Source: Sipunculus nudus
Taxonomy: Eukaryota > Annelida > Sipuncula > Golfingiida > Sipunculidae
DNA length: 64,000 nt
Direction of reading: 5' to 3'
NCBI GenBank assembly: GCA_026874595.1
Contig: CM049307.1
Span: 33,458,862-33,522,861 of the forward strand
In this document: piece by piece, positions 34,380-47,700 of the stretch
Layout: the number at the start of each line of letters is the position of its first letter
Position numbering within the stretch: the first letter of the stretch is position 1
Position numbers and translations under genes: made by a program
Notes under the pieces: generated by a model
What the model was told of the DNA's origin: nothing
Database searches by the model: none
What the model saw: the letters and a program-made list of their open reading frames with translations, nothing else

Positions 34380-35045
34380 GAAAGATTTTATATAACAGAT
34401 GGTATAGCTCTGTAGTGTAACCAGTGTATAGCTATCTATGGCTATACTGTTGATGATCTGTGGATTATTGCCTGTATGGTTTAGACCCTAAGATTGTTCT
34501 GTGAAATAAGAGGCAGATGTCTATGTTATTGGACAACATTGGATCTGTGTTCTCCTCCCTGTACAGTTTTATACCAGATGACTGCTCTGCAGTGTAACTT
34601 GTAGATATCTGCAGTCTTAAGGTGGTTTTTGGTCTACTGCCTCTATGGCTCAGGTCAGATGGTTCTTATTTGATTTAACAGATATATAGATAGCTTTTGA
34701 CTAGCCTATATATGGACTGCTTATTGGTTTTCGACCAGATAGTTGCTTGTCAATATAAGGGGTAGGTATTCTGGCTGTAGTTTCAGATGAAGATGTTTGT
34801 TCTGCAGTGTAACTGGTAGATGGATGGCTTTAAAGGTGTGTTGTCTACTGCCTCTATATATTTGTTTGTACCAGATAGTTACTCTGCAATGTAACTGGTA
34901 GAGGCATGTGTTTTATGGTCTGTGGGTGTACTACCTCTGTGGTTTCAGACCAGATGGTTATTCTGTAATTATAACATGGTTGTATAGTATCACATGCATG
35001 GTCTATGCATGGTCTGCCTGTTTGGTTTTAGATCAGAAATGCAAC
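34380..35045. repeat. Degenerate minisatellite of roughly 110-bp units
   Basis: The phrases CTCTGCAGTGTAACTGGTAGA, CTACTGCCTCTATGG and TTTNNACCAGATGGTT recur about six times in the same order. Copies near 34580, 34800 and 34885 are the clearest. Units are diverged and unequal, so this is an old array. Confidence 0.65.
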
Positions 35046-35169
35046 AGAAAGATATCCATGACTTCAGGTTGTCCATCTCTTACATAACAAGACATGTTTT
35101 TATTTAGTCCATGTAATGTATAACAAGCAGACCTGTAAGGTTTAAGACAGTTTATACTCTAACATATTA

Positions 35170-35490
35170 TGGTATTGGCCTGTGTTGCTCCCTGCCGATC
35201 AGCACGGGTCTCCCTCTCCTGAGTATTATGAGTGTCATATCGGCAGCCATGGGATGCTGGGACAAGGAGAGGCTGAAGATGATTGATAAAGGCAGAATAA
35301 TCCGGGGATATCATCTATTGATCCAGGGTTGGTGGTCAGGGCGCAGCCTCTGGTGATCTGTCTCATATGGGTCAGTAAAGGGAAGGTTCTCATATCATAT
35401 TTGACTGACAGGAAAGACCAACCTTCCTGGTCAAAAAGCATCATGAATTCTGGTGATATGTCAGACATATGCCATCCAGGTATTCATTAT
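35170..35490. promoter_or_regulatory. Candidate intronic regulatory island with PBX/MEIS-like sites
   Basis: A non-repetitive patch containing TGATTGAT (a PBX-HOX-type composite), TAATCC (K50 homeodomain type) and TGACTGACAG (PBX-MEIS type) within about 150 bp. Frames on both strands (35235-35574) are not recognised. The role is inferred from motif clustering only. Confidence 0.22.
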
Positions 35491-36230
35491 AAATTTGGCC
35501 TTGTTTACAGCCACACAGGGCTTACTTTTACAACATGTATCCACCATCCACTTACTATTCACATTTATCTTTGATTTTTAGACAAATTTTGGCATGCTTA
35601 ACATGTACAAATTGAAAACAGGCAATATCTTGACCAATATTTATTGTATCTTAACCAAATTTTCGACAGTTGCTCCATAAAAGATTTGCCTTAGGTTAAT
35701 GGAAATCTTTAAAACTGGAATTAAATGCCTTATATTTTTAATCTCAGAAAATCTGTCCTTCTGAAAAAGTTCTAGCTGTCAATCTCCAGCAGTAAAAATG
35801 ACCCTCCAAGTGATAAATGATCAAATTAATAATTAAAGCATAAATTAATAGTTGCAGATATATGCATCAGTGGAATTAACAAGAAGAGTGAACTGCAGAC
35901 ATCTAAATACTTTTGTCACATTCAGGTGTGTCTGTTCTCTAATGTTTCCAGTTTATCAATCATGATATTCTTTATGCACACGGGTGCACAAAATAATACA
36001 GACAGCCTGAACACTTCTGGGTTTTTCTCCTCTGATTTTGTCACTGTTGAAACCCAAGTAATCTGTAGTGCTTATCCAATAGCTGGCCTCCTGCTGGCTT
36101 GAAGTGCACCTCTTGATAATATGGCAAAGCAGAAAATTGTTCTGTCCAGTTTTGTTGCTAATGACTGTCACACTCCCAGCAGGGGGGCAGTTATTTAAGT
36201 CGACAGCTGTATACTGGCATTCCAGGAGAG

Positions 36231-36248
36231 CTGTGTCATATGACACAG
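36231..36248. repeat. 18-bp perfect palindrome
   Basis: CTGTGTCATATGACACAG is identical to its own reverse complement, centred on the E-box-like CATATG. It lies in a short non-repetitive patch. Confidence 0.8.
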
Positions 36249-38930
36249 AAATGTCTCTGGTTAATTAAGCTGGATCAGAATACGGCATTGAAAGTCCCCA
36301 TGAAAACTTTCAGAATGTCAAAAAACACCAAACTTTTTACCAGTGGTGTGCTGTGTTTATCCAAAAAGACTTCATTTTCCTACCAGAAATGTCATTTGAA
36401 ACAGCAAGAAAATGATTTTTTTGCATGAAGAAATCTTTTCAATCATCCTTAAATTCTTATATTTCACTTTTGTTCATTGTTTTATCCATAAAAAGCTGGA
36501 AGATCATCATTATATCAGATGACATTCTTGTGTAAATCTCTCAATTAATTGCACCCATTTTACCATGCAATCAAATATAGCTTTTGTTTTTAATTTAGAC
36601 CTCCTGCAAGAGGTAATATGATTTTGCTGTTGAAGTTTTTTTTCTTATAGAACTTTTCCTTAAACAGTTATTAATAAAAATAATCATAAATATTTATTAA
36701 TGAGTTAGGGTAAAGACCATCCATTGAAGTTTGGAGGTAATCTGGATCACCAACATGTGGTTTAACTTGAAGTTTCTTTTTTTACTTAGCCAAGGGTGAG
36801 ACTGTCATATTTCACTGCTATAGGCAGATGTGTAAGGCCTGTTGAGTGCTTTCTGGTATTACTTCTACAAGGTGTGGAGGTATTATGTTTTCATCATGAT
36901 TGGTTTGTCAGATAGCAAATTAGAGTTATGAGGGGATTTCATCCATGGAGGGTAAAGGTGACCTCCTAGAAACAGTCCATATAAATTTTGGAGGTAATCT
37001 GGATTACCATTACATATTTTTTTTTTTAATTTAAAGAATCTGTACCATTTTTGGGTAATTTCTTTATTTTTTCCTGAGGGTCACCTTTATTCAAGAGCTC
37101 ACCTGTTATCAACCCAAGCAGTTTGTGAACGGCATGTGACACACATTTTCCTGTGAAGTACACATCAAAGTTTGGTAAGGATCCTGGTGGACGTATACAT
37201 GTAGTCACAGACTACTTTTGTGGAGTAGGAGAGGGCGTATTTCTGACTAGTTCATATATAAAATAGATATGTATATTTTTTATTGATCAGTTTTTATCTC
37301 AAGCCAATATGCAGTACAGCTTGTAATTTATCTTAAATTAATCAATCTTAAACCTGTGTTTCCCTTATATTCCAGGTATCTACAAAATTTGTAATTTAAT
37401 TTATGATTTGATAAAAATTGAATCAGGTGGAAATCATAACAGGGAAGGAAAGTTGTTTCAGTGTTGAATATTACCTGATTGTTGAAGCAAACACAGGATA
37501 ATGCTTTGTGAGTATGCAAACCTTGGATCTCCAGGCAGATTAGATGGTGGCAAGCACAGGTCCTGACACCTAGTGGGAAAATTTGGTTCTGTTAGGAGTG
37601 ATGGACCTTGAGGCTTTGTGGTGTTTGATTAACACTCATCCTGTATTTTTGTTTTCATTTAAAACTTTATTTTTGCATTTTCAGTGGTGTGCAATATGTT
37701 GAATGCATTCTGTTTCATCACCAGCATGGTCAACATTAACATTGACTTTGTGGTGAATCATCTTTTACTGCTTTGTGAAGATTAAATTCTCCCTGTTGTA
37801 ATATCAATGTCAGCTATAACTCTACATCTCTGTCATGTTCAGTTTCATAACACTATCAATGTCTCCGGCAATCACATACATGAATTATATCAGCTCCAGT
37901 GTCTGGAAGCTCAGATGCAGCCAAACTTTGCTAATGAACATGAGCTTGCCCTTTACAGCTGACCAGTCATGATAAATCTTCCCTATTTCCCTCAGCGGAC
38001 TCCTTGTAGTGATGTTTCTAGTACTCACAAGTACCAGTGAAGGCCATATAGAGTGCTCCCAGTTAACAGCAAGAGCCCTGATGTCACATGTTGAGGCAGA
38101 GCCCTCTCATGCTGTCAAACAAGCCATTGGTCAGTAATAAACACAGCAGGGGACACTTGAAACAGCTGCTGTTCCTGTGCTGGACCAGCACATATTCTGC
38201 CAGACTTGTTTGACTTGCCCCTGTCCTGTTTTCTTTGAGGACTGACCCCAGATGACCTTTCAGTTATTTTATGCCTTCTCTGTACTGTTTGACAAAAAAC
38301 ACACTGACAAATTATTTTCTTTTTCATGCTCATAAATGTAAATACAGTTACCCCTTATCTAATGACCAAAAAATGCATACCCAACATTAACAAGGGAGGT
38401 ATTTTTGGTAATAACAATATGGATAATTTTCATTTATATCTTAGATGACCAACCCTTTTATGGCTTGTGCTACCTTGTTTTGTAGTCACAATAAAGGTAA
38501 TTGTATTGGCAGGGTTTACTATATATTCATTCAAATATTTAAAAACACTTATAATTCATGTCCATCATATGTTGAAAATGTTTGCTTATTTATCTTCTTA
38601 ATAAGTACAAGAAAACTGTTGTGTTACATGCATTTTGTTCACACTTGTAGGAATCTGTTTGCTACACAAGTTTGAGAAGAGTATTTTTTCATTGTTTCAA
38701 AGTGGCTTAGGATTTCTACTGATTTCAGTTGAACTTTGACTTTTGTATGCACAAAAGTGGTGTAGTTTTATTGTTGTTTATTGTTTAAATCAGCATCAGT
38801 AGTGACAGGAGATGATGGACTGTCACAGATAAATCTGGAGTAGTTCTCCAGCACTGAAGCCTTGGGGGCTAAACAGTACTGGCAAGAAATTGTGGTTTGG
38901 ACAAGCAGTGACACTGCTATACACTGGATG

Positions 38931-39011
38931 TATGGCTGTGGTGAGCACAAGGCCCCAGTATGGCTGTGGTGAGCACAAGGCCCCAGTATGGCTGTGGTGA
39001 GCACAAGGCCG
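38931..39011. repeat. 28-bp tandem repeat, three copies
   Basis: TATGGCTGTGGTGAGCACAA followed by GGCCCCAG starts at 38931, 38959 and 38987. The copies are essentially identical, which suggests a recent and probably length-variable array. Minus-strand frames here simply read the repeat. Confidence 0.9.
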
Positions 39012-39944
39012 GGACACAGGTTTGACCAGTAATAACCTGGGGCCACTCTAAGCTCACTGACCTCACCGAGGCTTCAAACAAACATATAGTCAGTCCAGCC
39101 TAAATATAACATTCCACTCTTTGTCAAGGGAAACAAAAATTAGTTGACATGTGTCACTTGTTATGGAGTGTCTGTCCTTTAAGCTTTAGGCTACTACTTG
39201 TTCTGTCACAGAAGTTACAAGTTTTTTGTATTGTCCCCCAAAAGGAAGCTGGAAATTTGCAAACTTTTGTTTTAATTATTCATTTTTCTTTTCTTTTTTA
39301 GAAAAGACAGGTCTGTGGCTTTTTACGTAGGTGCCACCTACTATTTAATGAAGAGGAATAAAACCATATGATAAAAATTTATTAAATCTTCTGGATTTCC
39401 AATTTTCACATAAAAGACTTAGAATAGACCACAGGCTTAGAAGCTGTAAAATGTCACTACAGTCTCAGCCTGTTTATGTTCTACCTTTTTACTGTTCCTT
39501 TCTCAAGGGTTTTTTGTCATACAGTACATTTGAAGACTTTATTTTTACATCTACATTGATCTGCCTGGCAAGTATGTGACTATAGCACAATTTCTATAAA
39601 TTATATGATGGACAATGTTGTACATTCCATATAAAGGTTTCTCACTTTTGACATTTAATTTCTTTCTGTCACGCATGATGATTATGCAGCTTTATTTTCA
39701 CCCAGACCCAACTATCCCAGTGACACCCGGGTAAGCCAATCCTAGACTGAACATGATAGAACAGCCTACTAATCTTTTAAATAAAGCATCATGCTTCTGT
39801 TATGAATGGTCATCTCCATTTTCCTAATGGTGCATGGTACTTGCTTCACCCTAATTAAGAATTTTTGATATGACTTCACCAATATCCCTGCAGTTATTAT
39901 TCTTTTCCATTGAAAACTTGGTGAAATCTAGTAAAACCAAAATA

Positions 39945-40030
39945 TTTGCCATGGTCTGATTTGAACCTGCATCTGCTGGTTCTTTAAATAGTTGTCCTTT
40001 GACAGCTGGTGAATGAGCCATTTTGAACTC
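39945..40030 (-). repeat. Candidate tRNA-derived SINE head
   Basis: On the minus strand, an A-box-like TGGCTCATTCACCAGCT (40004-40020) is followed 36 nt later by GGTTCAAATCA (39957-39967), nearly a perfect B box. Spacing and order fit a tRNA-derived promoter, but the acceptor stem does not close, so it is not a tRNA gene. Confidence 0.38.
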
Positions 40031-41944
40031 TTAATGTATCAGAGATTATAACTGATAAGCATGTTTGACTTAACCATAACCAGCAGTATTTCCATTTTCT
40101 GTCCATTAATTTAATTTCCAGTGCAATCAGACTAATTCAAATTACAGCTCTGTCCAACAGTAACCTTTAATAGACAGTGTTGTAATAGCTGCAACAGCCA
40201 AACCAATATCCATTGAGCTAGTTCTTTTGGCGTCTTGTTAACCTGTGAAGTCACTCCCTGTTAATTTATTTCCTGCAAGGATGAGTCATTCACTCCATCT
40301 ATATGAAGACTGGGTATCATTTTGATCTCCCTCGCTGATGATTTATCTGGTATTAACTGTCTAAGTATAACCATACATCCTGTCACAAGCAGTTCAGTTT
40401 TTCAAGTTGAGTCATCTTAAGTTTAACTTGATGCGATAATAGGATATCTTTATTAAAAAAGCTTATACTACTCCAGTTGGGGACGTTGTGAATTATTGTT
40501 GTGACAGGCTGGTATGTAGAGAGTGTTTAGTGTTTTTGTAACATCTTGACTGGCAGGCCACCTTTAGAAGGACTGTCTTTGGAAGAAAAGTGGCGGGTGT
40601 CATGTTCATCAGTGTGTAGGTGGGAGTTATATATGTCAGTGGTTCTTGTTTCTTGCATGTTCTGCTGGTTTTCATCGTCAGGTCTGCTCTCTCTCTCACC
40701 TCGGTCTCTGTAACCTGAGAGTGACATTTACTCATTTGAGTGACACCTACCACATCATCTGTACTACCTCATCATCCATTTAATTTAGGTGTACATGTGT
40801 ATATGATAAGGCAGGTTTTACTGATTAAGAAATATACTTTACATCATAATTTTTTTTTAATTCAGGAATAGAATCTTGTCATTTTCATAAAATTCTTAAA
40901 CAAATAGTGTTTATTTACTTATTACTTAATATAGGTTATTACTTAAAGTAATATATAGAAATCTGTCATTTCAATATAAGACATATTGTTACAGTAATAG
41001 AATAAGTTGAAAGTTGGAAATTACATAAATATTTTACAGTTTGAAATACTTATTCTAAGAGGCATATCATGAGCAATTAGAAAAATGTATAATAACACTT
41101 AATTATAAATTATATTTTTTATAATGTTTTGGAATGTGTGTTCTATAGTTAAGCCAGCATTTGGCTACACTTAATAAAGGTTTTTTGACAGCAAAAGAGC
41201 ATGAATATAAGACACTTGTGTGGTCTTCTACCTAAATGCATTGTGGAAATTGAAGAGAGTTTGATCATGCATCTGCTAACATCTTTGTAACCCACACATC
41301 TTGGACACTAAATGCCAGCCAAGAGGTGCTGTCATGACAGGCCTGATTGACAGCAAGCTCCCAGCCACAGGCAGCAATTTTAGCTGTCCCAGGTGTCAGG
41401 GCAGAGGACATTCACAAGGACTGTTTAGACACTGTACTCTCCACCACTGTCATAAACTCAAGTACTCACGGCACTAAGCACTTGTCATTGGTTACAGGTC
41501 AGGAGGCTAAGGGGTACTGTTTTACCCTGGGGCGTATGTGTGCCATTACTGTATATGTGATGAAATACACATCCTTGTAATGGGTATAGGCCTCCCACCA
41601 TGGAGGAAATAAAGACTTGAGGTTCCGATATCAATGGGTTCAATATGCTTTGATATCCCTTTCCATATAAAGTTTTCATGACCAAAACTTTAGTTTCAGT
41701 ATTATTATTTTTAGAATTTTTGCAATTTCAATTTAAATCTTTTATTTTTATTGATATGTAATCCGTAATAAAGCATGCAATTATACATGGACTTAGTTTT
41801 AAGCCAAATAATAATTTGAAACAGTGGAAATAAATGGACACAGTCACAATTTGTATTTTACATTACTGAGTAAGGAATTGAACAACTTTCCTGTAAATTT
41901 CGAGTGGAGAACATGAAAAAGTTTACCAGTATGTCTATATTTTT

Positions 41945-43978
41945 TAGCTCAGCTGACTGTAAGTCATCTGAGCTATAGCAATCACTCTTTGTCCGTCGTC
42001 CGTCTGTCCAGCTGTCCCTCTGTCCATTAACCAGGCACATATTGTAACCGCTGAACCTAGAATCTTGTAACTTGACATTCTGATAGGTCCATGAAAAATC
42101 TCCTTGGAAACCAGAATTTAGGTCTCTGTTACCCATATCCTTCGAGCTATGGGGCCCAAAAGTACCCCCAGAATCTAGTCAAAAATTTCATACAAAAACT
42201 TCAATATCTCATTAACTACATCACTGATGGTCATGATTTTTGGCATACATATTGATCATGAGATGTTCATCAGTTCCTACAGGCTGGTGGCCCCACCTGT
42301 ATTTTTATATTTTTTTACGAATTTTTTTCTCTATTTTTGAGACCTTTAAAAATGTGAACATCTGTTAACAGGGCACAAATCGTGAAAAATGGACCTAGAA
42401 TCTTCATTCTTGACACAGTGAGAGACCTATGAAAAGTCTCCATGGAAACATGAAATAAGGTCTCTGTTACCCATATCCTTTGAGCTGTGGGGCTCTCAAT
42501 ACCCCCCAGAATAATGGAAAATTTGATAAAAGAAAACTGCAACATCTCAATAACTAACTACAACACTGATGATCATGATTTTTGGCATACATATTAATCA
42601 AGAGGTGATCATCAGTTCCTGCAGACTGGTGGCGCCACCTGTATTTTTTTTTCAAATTTTTACAATTTTTTTTCTCTGTTTTTGAGATCTTTAAAACCCA
42701 TGAAAAGTCTCCATGGAAACCTGAGATTAGGTCTCTGTTACCCATATCCTTTGAGCTATGGCACTCCAAAGTACAGCTCAGAATAATGGAAAATTTGATA
42801 CAAAGCTAAAGTATCTGAACAGCTGATGCAGAGATCACCATAATTGTTTGCATGGATATTGATCATGGAGTGCACCATCAGTTTCTGCAGACTGGTGGCA
42901 CCACCTGTATTTGTTCGGGTTTTTATTACAAATATTTTTCTCTTTTTGAGACCTTTAAAGATATGAACATCTGTTAACAGGGCACAAATCATAACAACTT
43001 GACCTAGAATCTTCATTCTCGACACACAGGGAGACCCATGAAAAGTCTCCATGGAAACCTTAAATTTGGTCTCTGTTACCCATATCCTTTAAGCTGTATG
43101 GCTCCAAAATACCCCCCAGAATAATGAAAAATTTGATACAAAAACTGCAGTATGTCCATAACTACAACACTGATTATCATGATTTTTGGCATACATATTG
43201 ATCATGAAGTGTCCCATCAGTTTCTGCAGACTGGGTGCGCCACCTCTATTTTTTTTTCTATTTTTTACGAATTTTTTATCTGTTTTTGAGACCTTTAAAG
43301 ATAGGACTCCAAAGTATCCCTCAGAATAATGGACAATTTGATACAAAAGCTGAAGTATCTGAACAACTAATGCAGAGATCACCATGATTCCTTGCATGGA
43401 TATTGATTATGGACTGTTTCATCAGTTTCTGCAGACTGGTGGTGCAACCTATATTTTATTCAATATTTCGAAATTTATTTCTCTATTTTTGAGACCTTTA
43501 AGGATGCTTTCATCTGTTAACGTGGCACAAATTGTAACAACTGAACCTAGAATCTTCATTTTTGTCATGCAAGGAGGCCCATGAAAAGTGTCTGTGGAAA
43601 CCTGAAATTAGGTCTCTGTTCCCCATATCCTTCAAGCTATAGAACTCCGAAGTATTCCTCAGAATAATGGCAAATTTGATAAAAAAGCTGACGTATCTGA
43701 ACAACTAATGCAGAGATCACCATGATTCTTTGCATGGATATTGACCATTAAGTGTTTTTATTAGTTTCTGCAGACTGGTTGAGCCACCTGTATTTTTTTA
43801 TAAGTTTATGCATTTTTCTCCATTTTTGAGATATATAAATACAGACACAATCTTGGCCTGTTGGTTAATCTGTTTGATGCTTCAGTTGAATGGGTATATA
43901 CTACCATTCAGATGATAAAATTTCCTTTTGCGAATCTCTTCCCAGTCAGCTGAGCGTCATGACCCATGGGTCACTTGT
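41945..43978 (+). mobile_element. Rolling-circle-like element A2
   Basis: The 5' GCTCAGCTGACTG (41947-41959) has a perfect 13-bp inverse, CAGTCAGCTGAGC, at 43943-43955. This is followed by the perfect palindrome TGACCCATGGGTCA (43960-43973) and CTTGT (43974-43978). A GTCCGTCGTCCGTCTGTCC tract follows the 5' end. About five or six tandem modules of roughly 340 bp fill the middle, some shortened, many carrying GGTGGCGCCACC or a mutated version. The left and right tips are very close to A3. Many short minus-strand frames (41858-43704) are repeat translations. Confidence 0.8.
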
Positions 43979-44738
43979 TATACTCTGCAGTATCACATTT
44001 CCTTTCAGTGACATTTAGCCAAGCCATGGTAAAGTTATTGCAAAAAATTGTAAACTTTAGTATAGACACAAATTATTTTAAAGTTAAGAAAAAAAAATTT
44101 TTTTTTAAATTTTGCATTGTAAGTAAAGATCACTTCAGGTCTTAAAGATAAAAAAAAGAGTGTTTTAAAAAAATCAAGACTGAAATACAGTAGGTGTTAG
44201 TCATGGCCTCTTCAAACCCACACAGTGGTTACATATAAAGTGACAAAAGATGGATGGTTGCTTTTAAAGGAGAATGTAATTATAAATGAGGTCACCAAAA
44301 AGTTTCTAAAGCTATATAAAGTTCATAAAAAGATTTAATGTAAGTGTTTATCCAGAAAATACCAGGTTTTTTATTCAGTAATACAATAACATTGAAATAC
44401 CATCTTGAACATACTTGTAAGAATATTGGTGAATTGTTTGATATCATGACAAGAGCCTTACATAATGAAGAGTTTCAGGGAGATGCATTTATAAAGTTGG
44501 CATGGTTAAGATAAACATATGATAGAGCTCAGCTATCCAACTTTCATGTTATTTGACCTTGTCACAGCTGGAATTTCCTCATAACCACATGCTTTTTGTG
44601 AGTTTTGGTGGGTGCATAAACGTAAAATAAGTTGAAATTTAAAAAAAAAGCTATTTAATTCATTCCTCTATACAACTTTAAAAGATGTTCGAAGAAGCTT
44701 TGATTGTAACATCAGGATTCCTTCAACATGTTAATTTT
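43979..44738. other. Unique spacer between A2 and A3
   Basis: About 760 bp of AT-rich single-copy sequence with A- and T-runs. No gene or repeat is recognised. It shows that A2 and A3 are separate insertions or a spaced duplication rather than one array. Confidence 0.5.
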
Positions 44739-47700
44739 TAGCTCAGCTGACTGAAAGTCATCTGAGCTATAGCGATCACTCTTTGTCCGTCGTCCGTCTG
44801 TCTGTCTGTCCGTCTGTCCATCTGTCCGTCCCTTAACCAGGCACAAATCGTAACAGCTGGACCTAGAACCTTGTAACTTGGCATTCTGAGAGGTCCATGA
44901 AAAATCTCCTTGGAAACCAGAAATTAGGTCTCTGTTACCCATATCCTTCGAGCTATGGGGCCCCAAAGTACCCCCCAGAAAAGTCAAAAATTTCATACAA
45001 AAACATCAATATCTCATTAACTACATCACTGATGGTCATGATTTTTTGCATACATATTGATCATGAGATGTTCCATCAGTTCCTGCAGACTGGTGGCGCC
45101 ACCTGTATTTTTGATTTTTTACGAATTTTTTTCTCTATTTTTGAGACCTTTAAAAATGTGAACATCTGTTAACAAGGCACAAATTGTAAAGACTGGACCT
45201 AGAATCTTCATTCTTGAGACATTGAGAGGTCAATGAAAAAATGTCCATGGAAACCAGAAATTAGGTCTCTGTTACCCATATCCTTCGAGCTATGGGGCCC
45301 AGAAGTACCCCCCAGAATAGTAAAAAATTTCATACAAAAACTTCAATATCTCATTTACTACCTCACTGATTGTCATGATTTTTGGCATACATATTGATCA
45401 TGAGATGTTCGATCAGTTCCTGCAGACTGGTGGCGCCACCTGTATTGTTTGATTTTTTTACGATTTTTTCTCTATTTTTGAGACCTTTGAGGATGCTGTC
45501 ATCTGTTAGCGTGGCACAAATCGTAACAACTGGACCTAGAATCTTCATTTTCGACACAGTGAGAGACCTATGAAAAGTCTCCATGGAAACCAGAAATTAG
45601 GTCTCTGTTACCCATATCCTTCGAGCTATGGGGCCCCAAATTATCCCCCAGAATAGTCAAAATTTCATACAAAAACTTCAATATCTCATTAACTACATCA
45701 CTGATGGTCATGATTTTCGGCATACATATTGATCATGAGATGTTTCATCAGTTTCTGCAGACTGGTGGCACCACCTGTATTTGTTCGGGTTTTTTTTACG
45801 AAATTTTTCTCTATTTTTGAGACCTTTAAAGATATGAACATCTGTTAACAGGGCACAAATCATAAAAACTGGACCAAGAATCTTCATTCTTGACACACAG
45901 GGAGACCCATGAAAAGTCTCCATGGAAACCTGAAATTAGGTCTCTGTTACCCATATTCTTTAAGCTGTATGGCTCCAAAATACCCCCCCCCCCCCCCAGA
46001 ATAATGGAAAATTTGATACAAAAACTGCAGTATCTCAATAACTACAACACTGATGGTCATGATTTTCGGCATACATATTGATCATGAGCTGTTCCATCAG
46101 TTTCTGCAGACTGGTGGCGCCACCTCTATTTTTTTTAAATTTTTACGAATTTTTTCTTCTTTTTTTGAGACCTTTAAAGATGTGGTTATCTGTCAACAGG
46201 GTACAAATCGCAACAACTGGACCTAGAATCTTCATTCTTGTCATGCAAGGAGGCCCATGAAAAGTGCCTGTGGAAACTTGAAATTAGGTCTCTGTTACCC
46301 ATATCCTTCAAGCTATAGGACTCCGAAGTATCCCTCAGAATAATGGCAAATTTGATAAAAAAGCTGACGTATCTGAACAACTAATGCAGAGATCACCATG
46401 ATTCTTTGCATGGATATTGACCATTAAGTGTTTTTATTAGTTTCTGCAGACTGGTGGAGCCACCTGTATTTTTGTATCCGCCAAAACAAAGTTTTGCGCA
46501 TACTATGTTTTTGACCGATTCCTCCGCCGCCGCCGCGTTCGTTTCCAGAGAGCTCCTCGGAGACTAATGGACCCATTTTTCCGAAACTTACACCAATTAT
46601 CGGGTCACATGTGAACTGGTGCCTAATTTGCGTTGACCTCTTGCGTTGTCCCTTCCTCTCTATCCAGTGTCCATTTGTGGGTCTGTTTCCACTCATAAAC
46701 CCTCATATCTTGGGAACCGTTTGACCAATCAGGAAATAAAATTTATACAAATGTAGCCCTTGGATTGCTTTATAACATACACAATAAATGGTGGCGCCAC
46801 CTGTAACCATGTTTGCACAGTGTCCATCTGTTCATCTGCCATGGGTTAAAATCACTCATATCTCTGTAGTGAACTGACTAATTCACCTGAAATTCGTCAT
46901 GCGTATACATCCTGGATAGCTGTCTTGATTTTATGACAGGTGGCGCCACCTACATTCACTTTCACGCTGATGACATCCAAGCTCATATCTTGGGAACCGT
47001 TTGACCGATCAGGAAATAAAATTTATACAAATGTAGCCCTTTGATAGCTCTGTAACATACACAAAAATGGTGGCGCCACCTGTAACCATGTTTGCACAGT
47101 GTCCTTCTGTTCATCTGCCTTGGGTTAAAATCACTCATATCTCTGCAGTGGATTGACTAATTCACCTGAAATTCTTCATGCATATACATCCTGGATAGCT
47201 TTCTTGATTTTATTACAGGGGGCGCCACCTACATTCACATTCACGCTGATGACATCCAAGCTCATATCTCGGGAACCGTTTGACCGATTGGGCTAAAATT
47301 TTGCATGTGTATAGATCTCACATAGCTCTTTATCATACGCAAAACTGGTGGCGCCACCTGCAACCATTTTACACAGCGTCTGTCTGTTAGTCTGCCGTGG
47401 CCTAAAATCACTCATTTCTCTGTAGTGGTTCGACATAACTGCCTAAAATTTTGTAGGTTTATACATCGTGGACAGCTTTCTTGATTTTATGACAGGTGGC
47501 GCCACCTACATTCTAGTTAACGCTGCACACATCCAAGCTCATATCTGAGGAACCATTTGACCGCTTGGGCCAAAATTGTGCATGTGTTTAGATCTCACAT
47601 AGGTCTTTATCATACACAAAACTGGAGGGGTCACCTGCAAAGTTTTTTGCACAGTGTTTGTCTGTTTGTCTGCCATGGGCAAAAATCACTCATATACATG

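Larger units (their letters stand above)
35491..41944. other. Second intron, unique segment
   Basis: AT-rich single-copy DNA. It contains an 18-bp palindrome (36231-36248), a three-copy 28-bp repeat (38931-39011), a SINE candidate (39945-40030) and a very AT-rich low-complexity stretch at about 40840-41110. The longest frames (38768-39046, 40493-40753 and 41347-41580) resemble no known domain. Confidence 0.5.

Noticed and set aside
40493-40753. 86-codon minus-strand frame and an overlapping 66-codon frame
   Set aside because: Two overlapping frames of equal quality, no domain and no splice context; probably chance.
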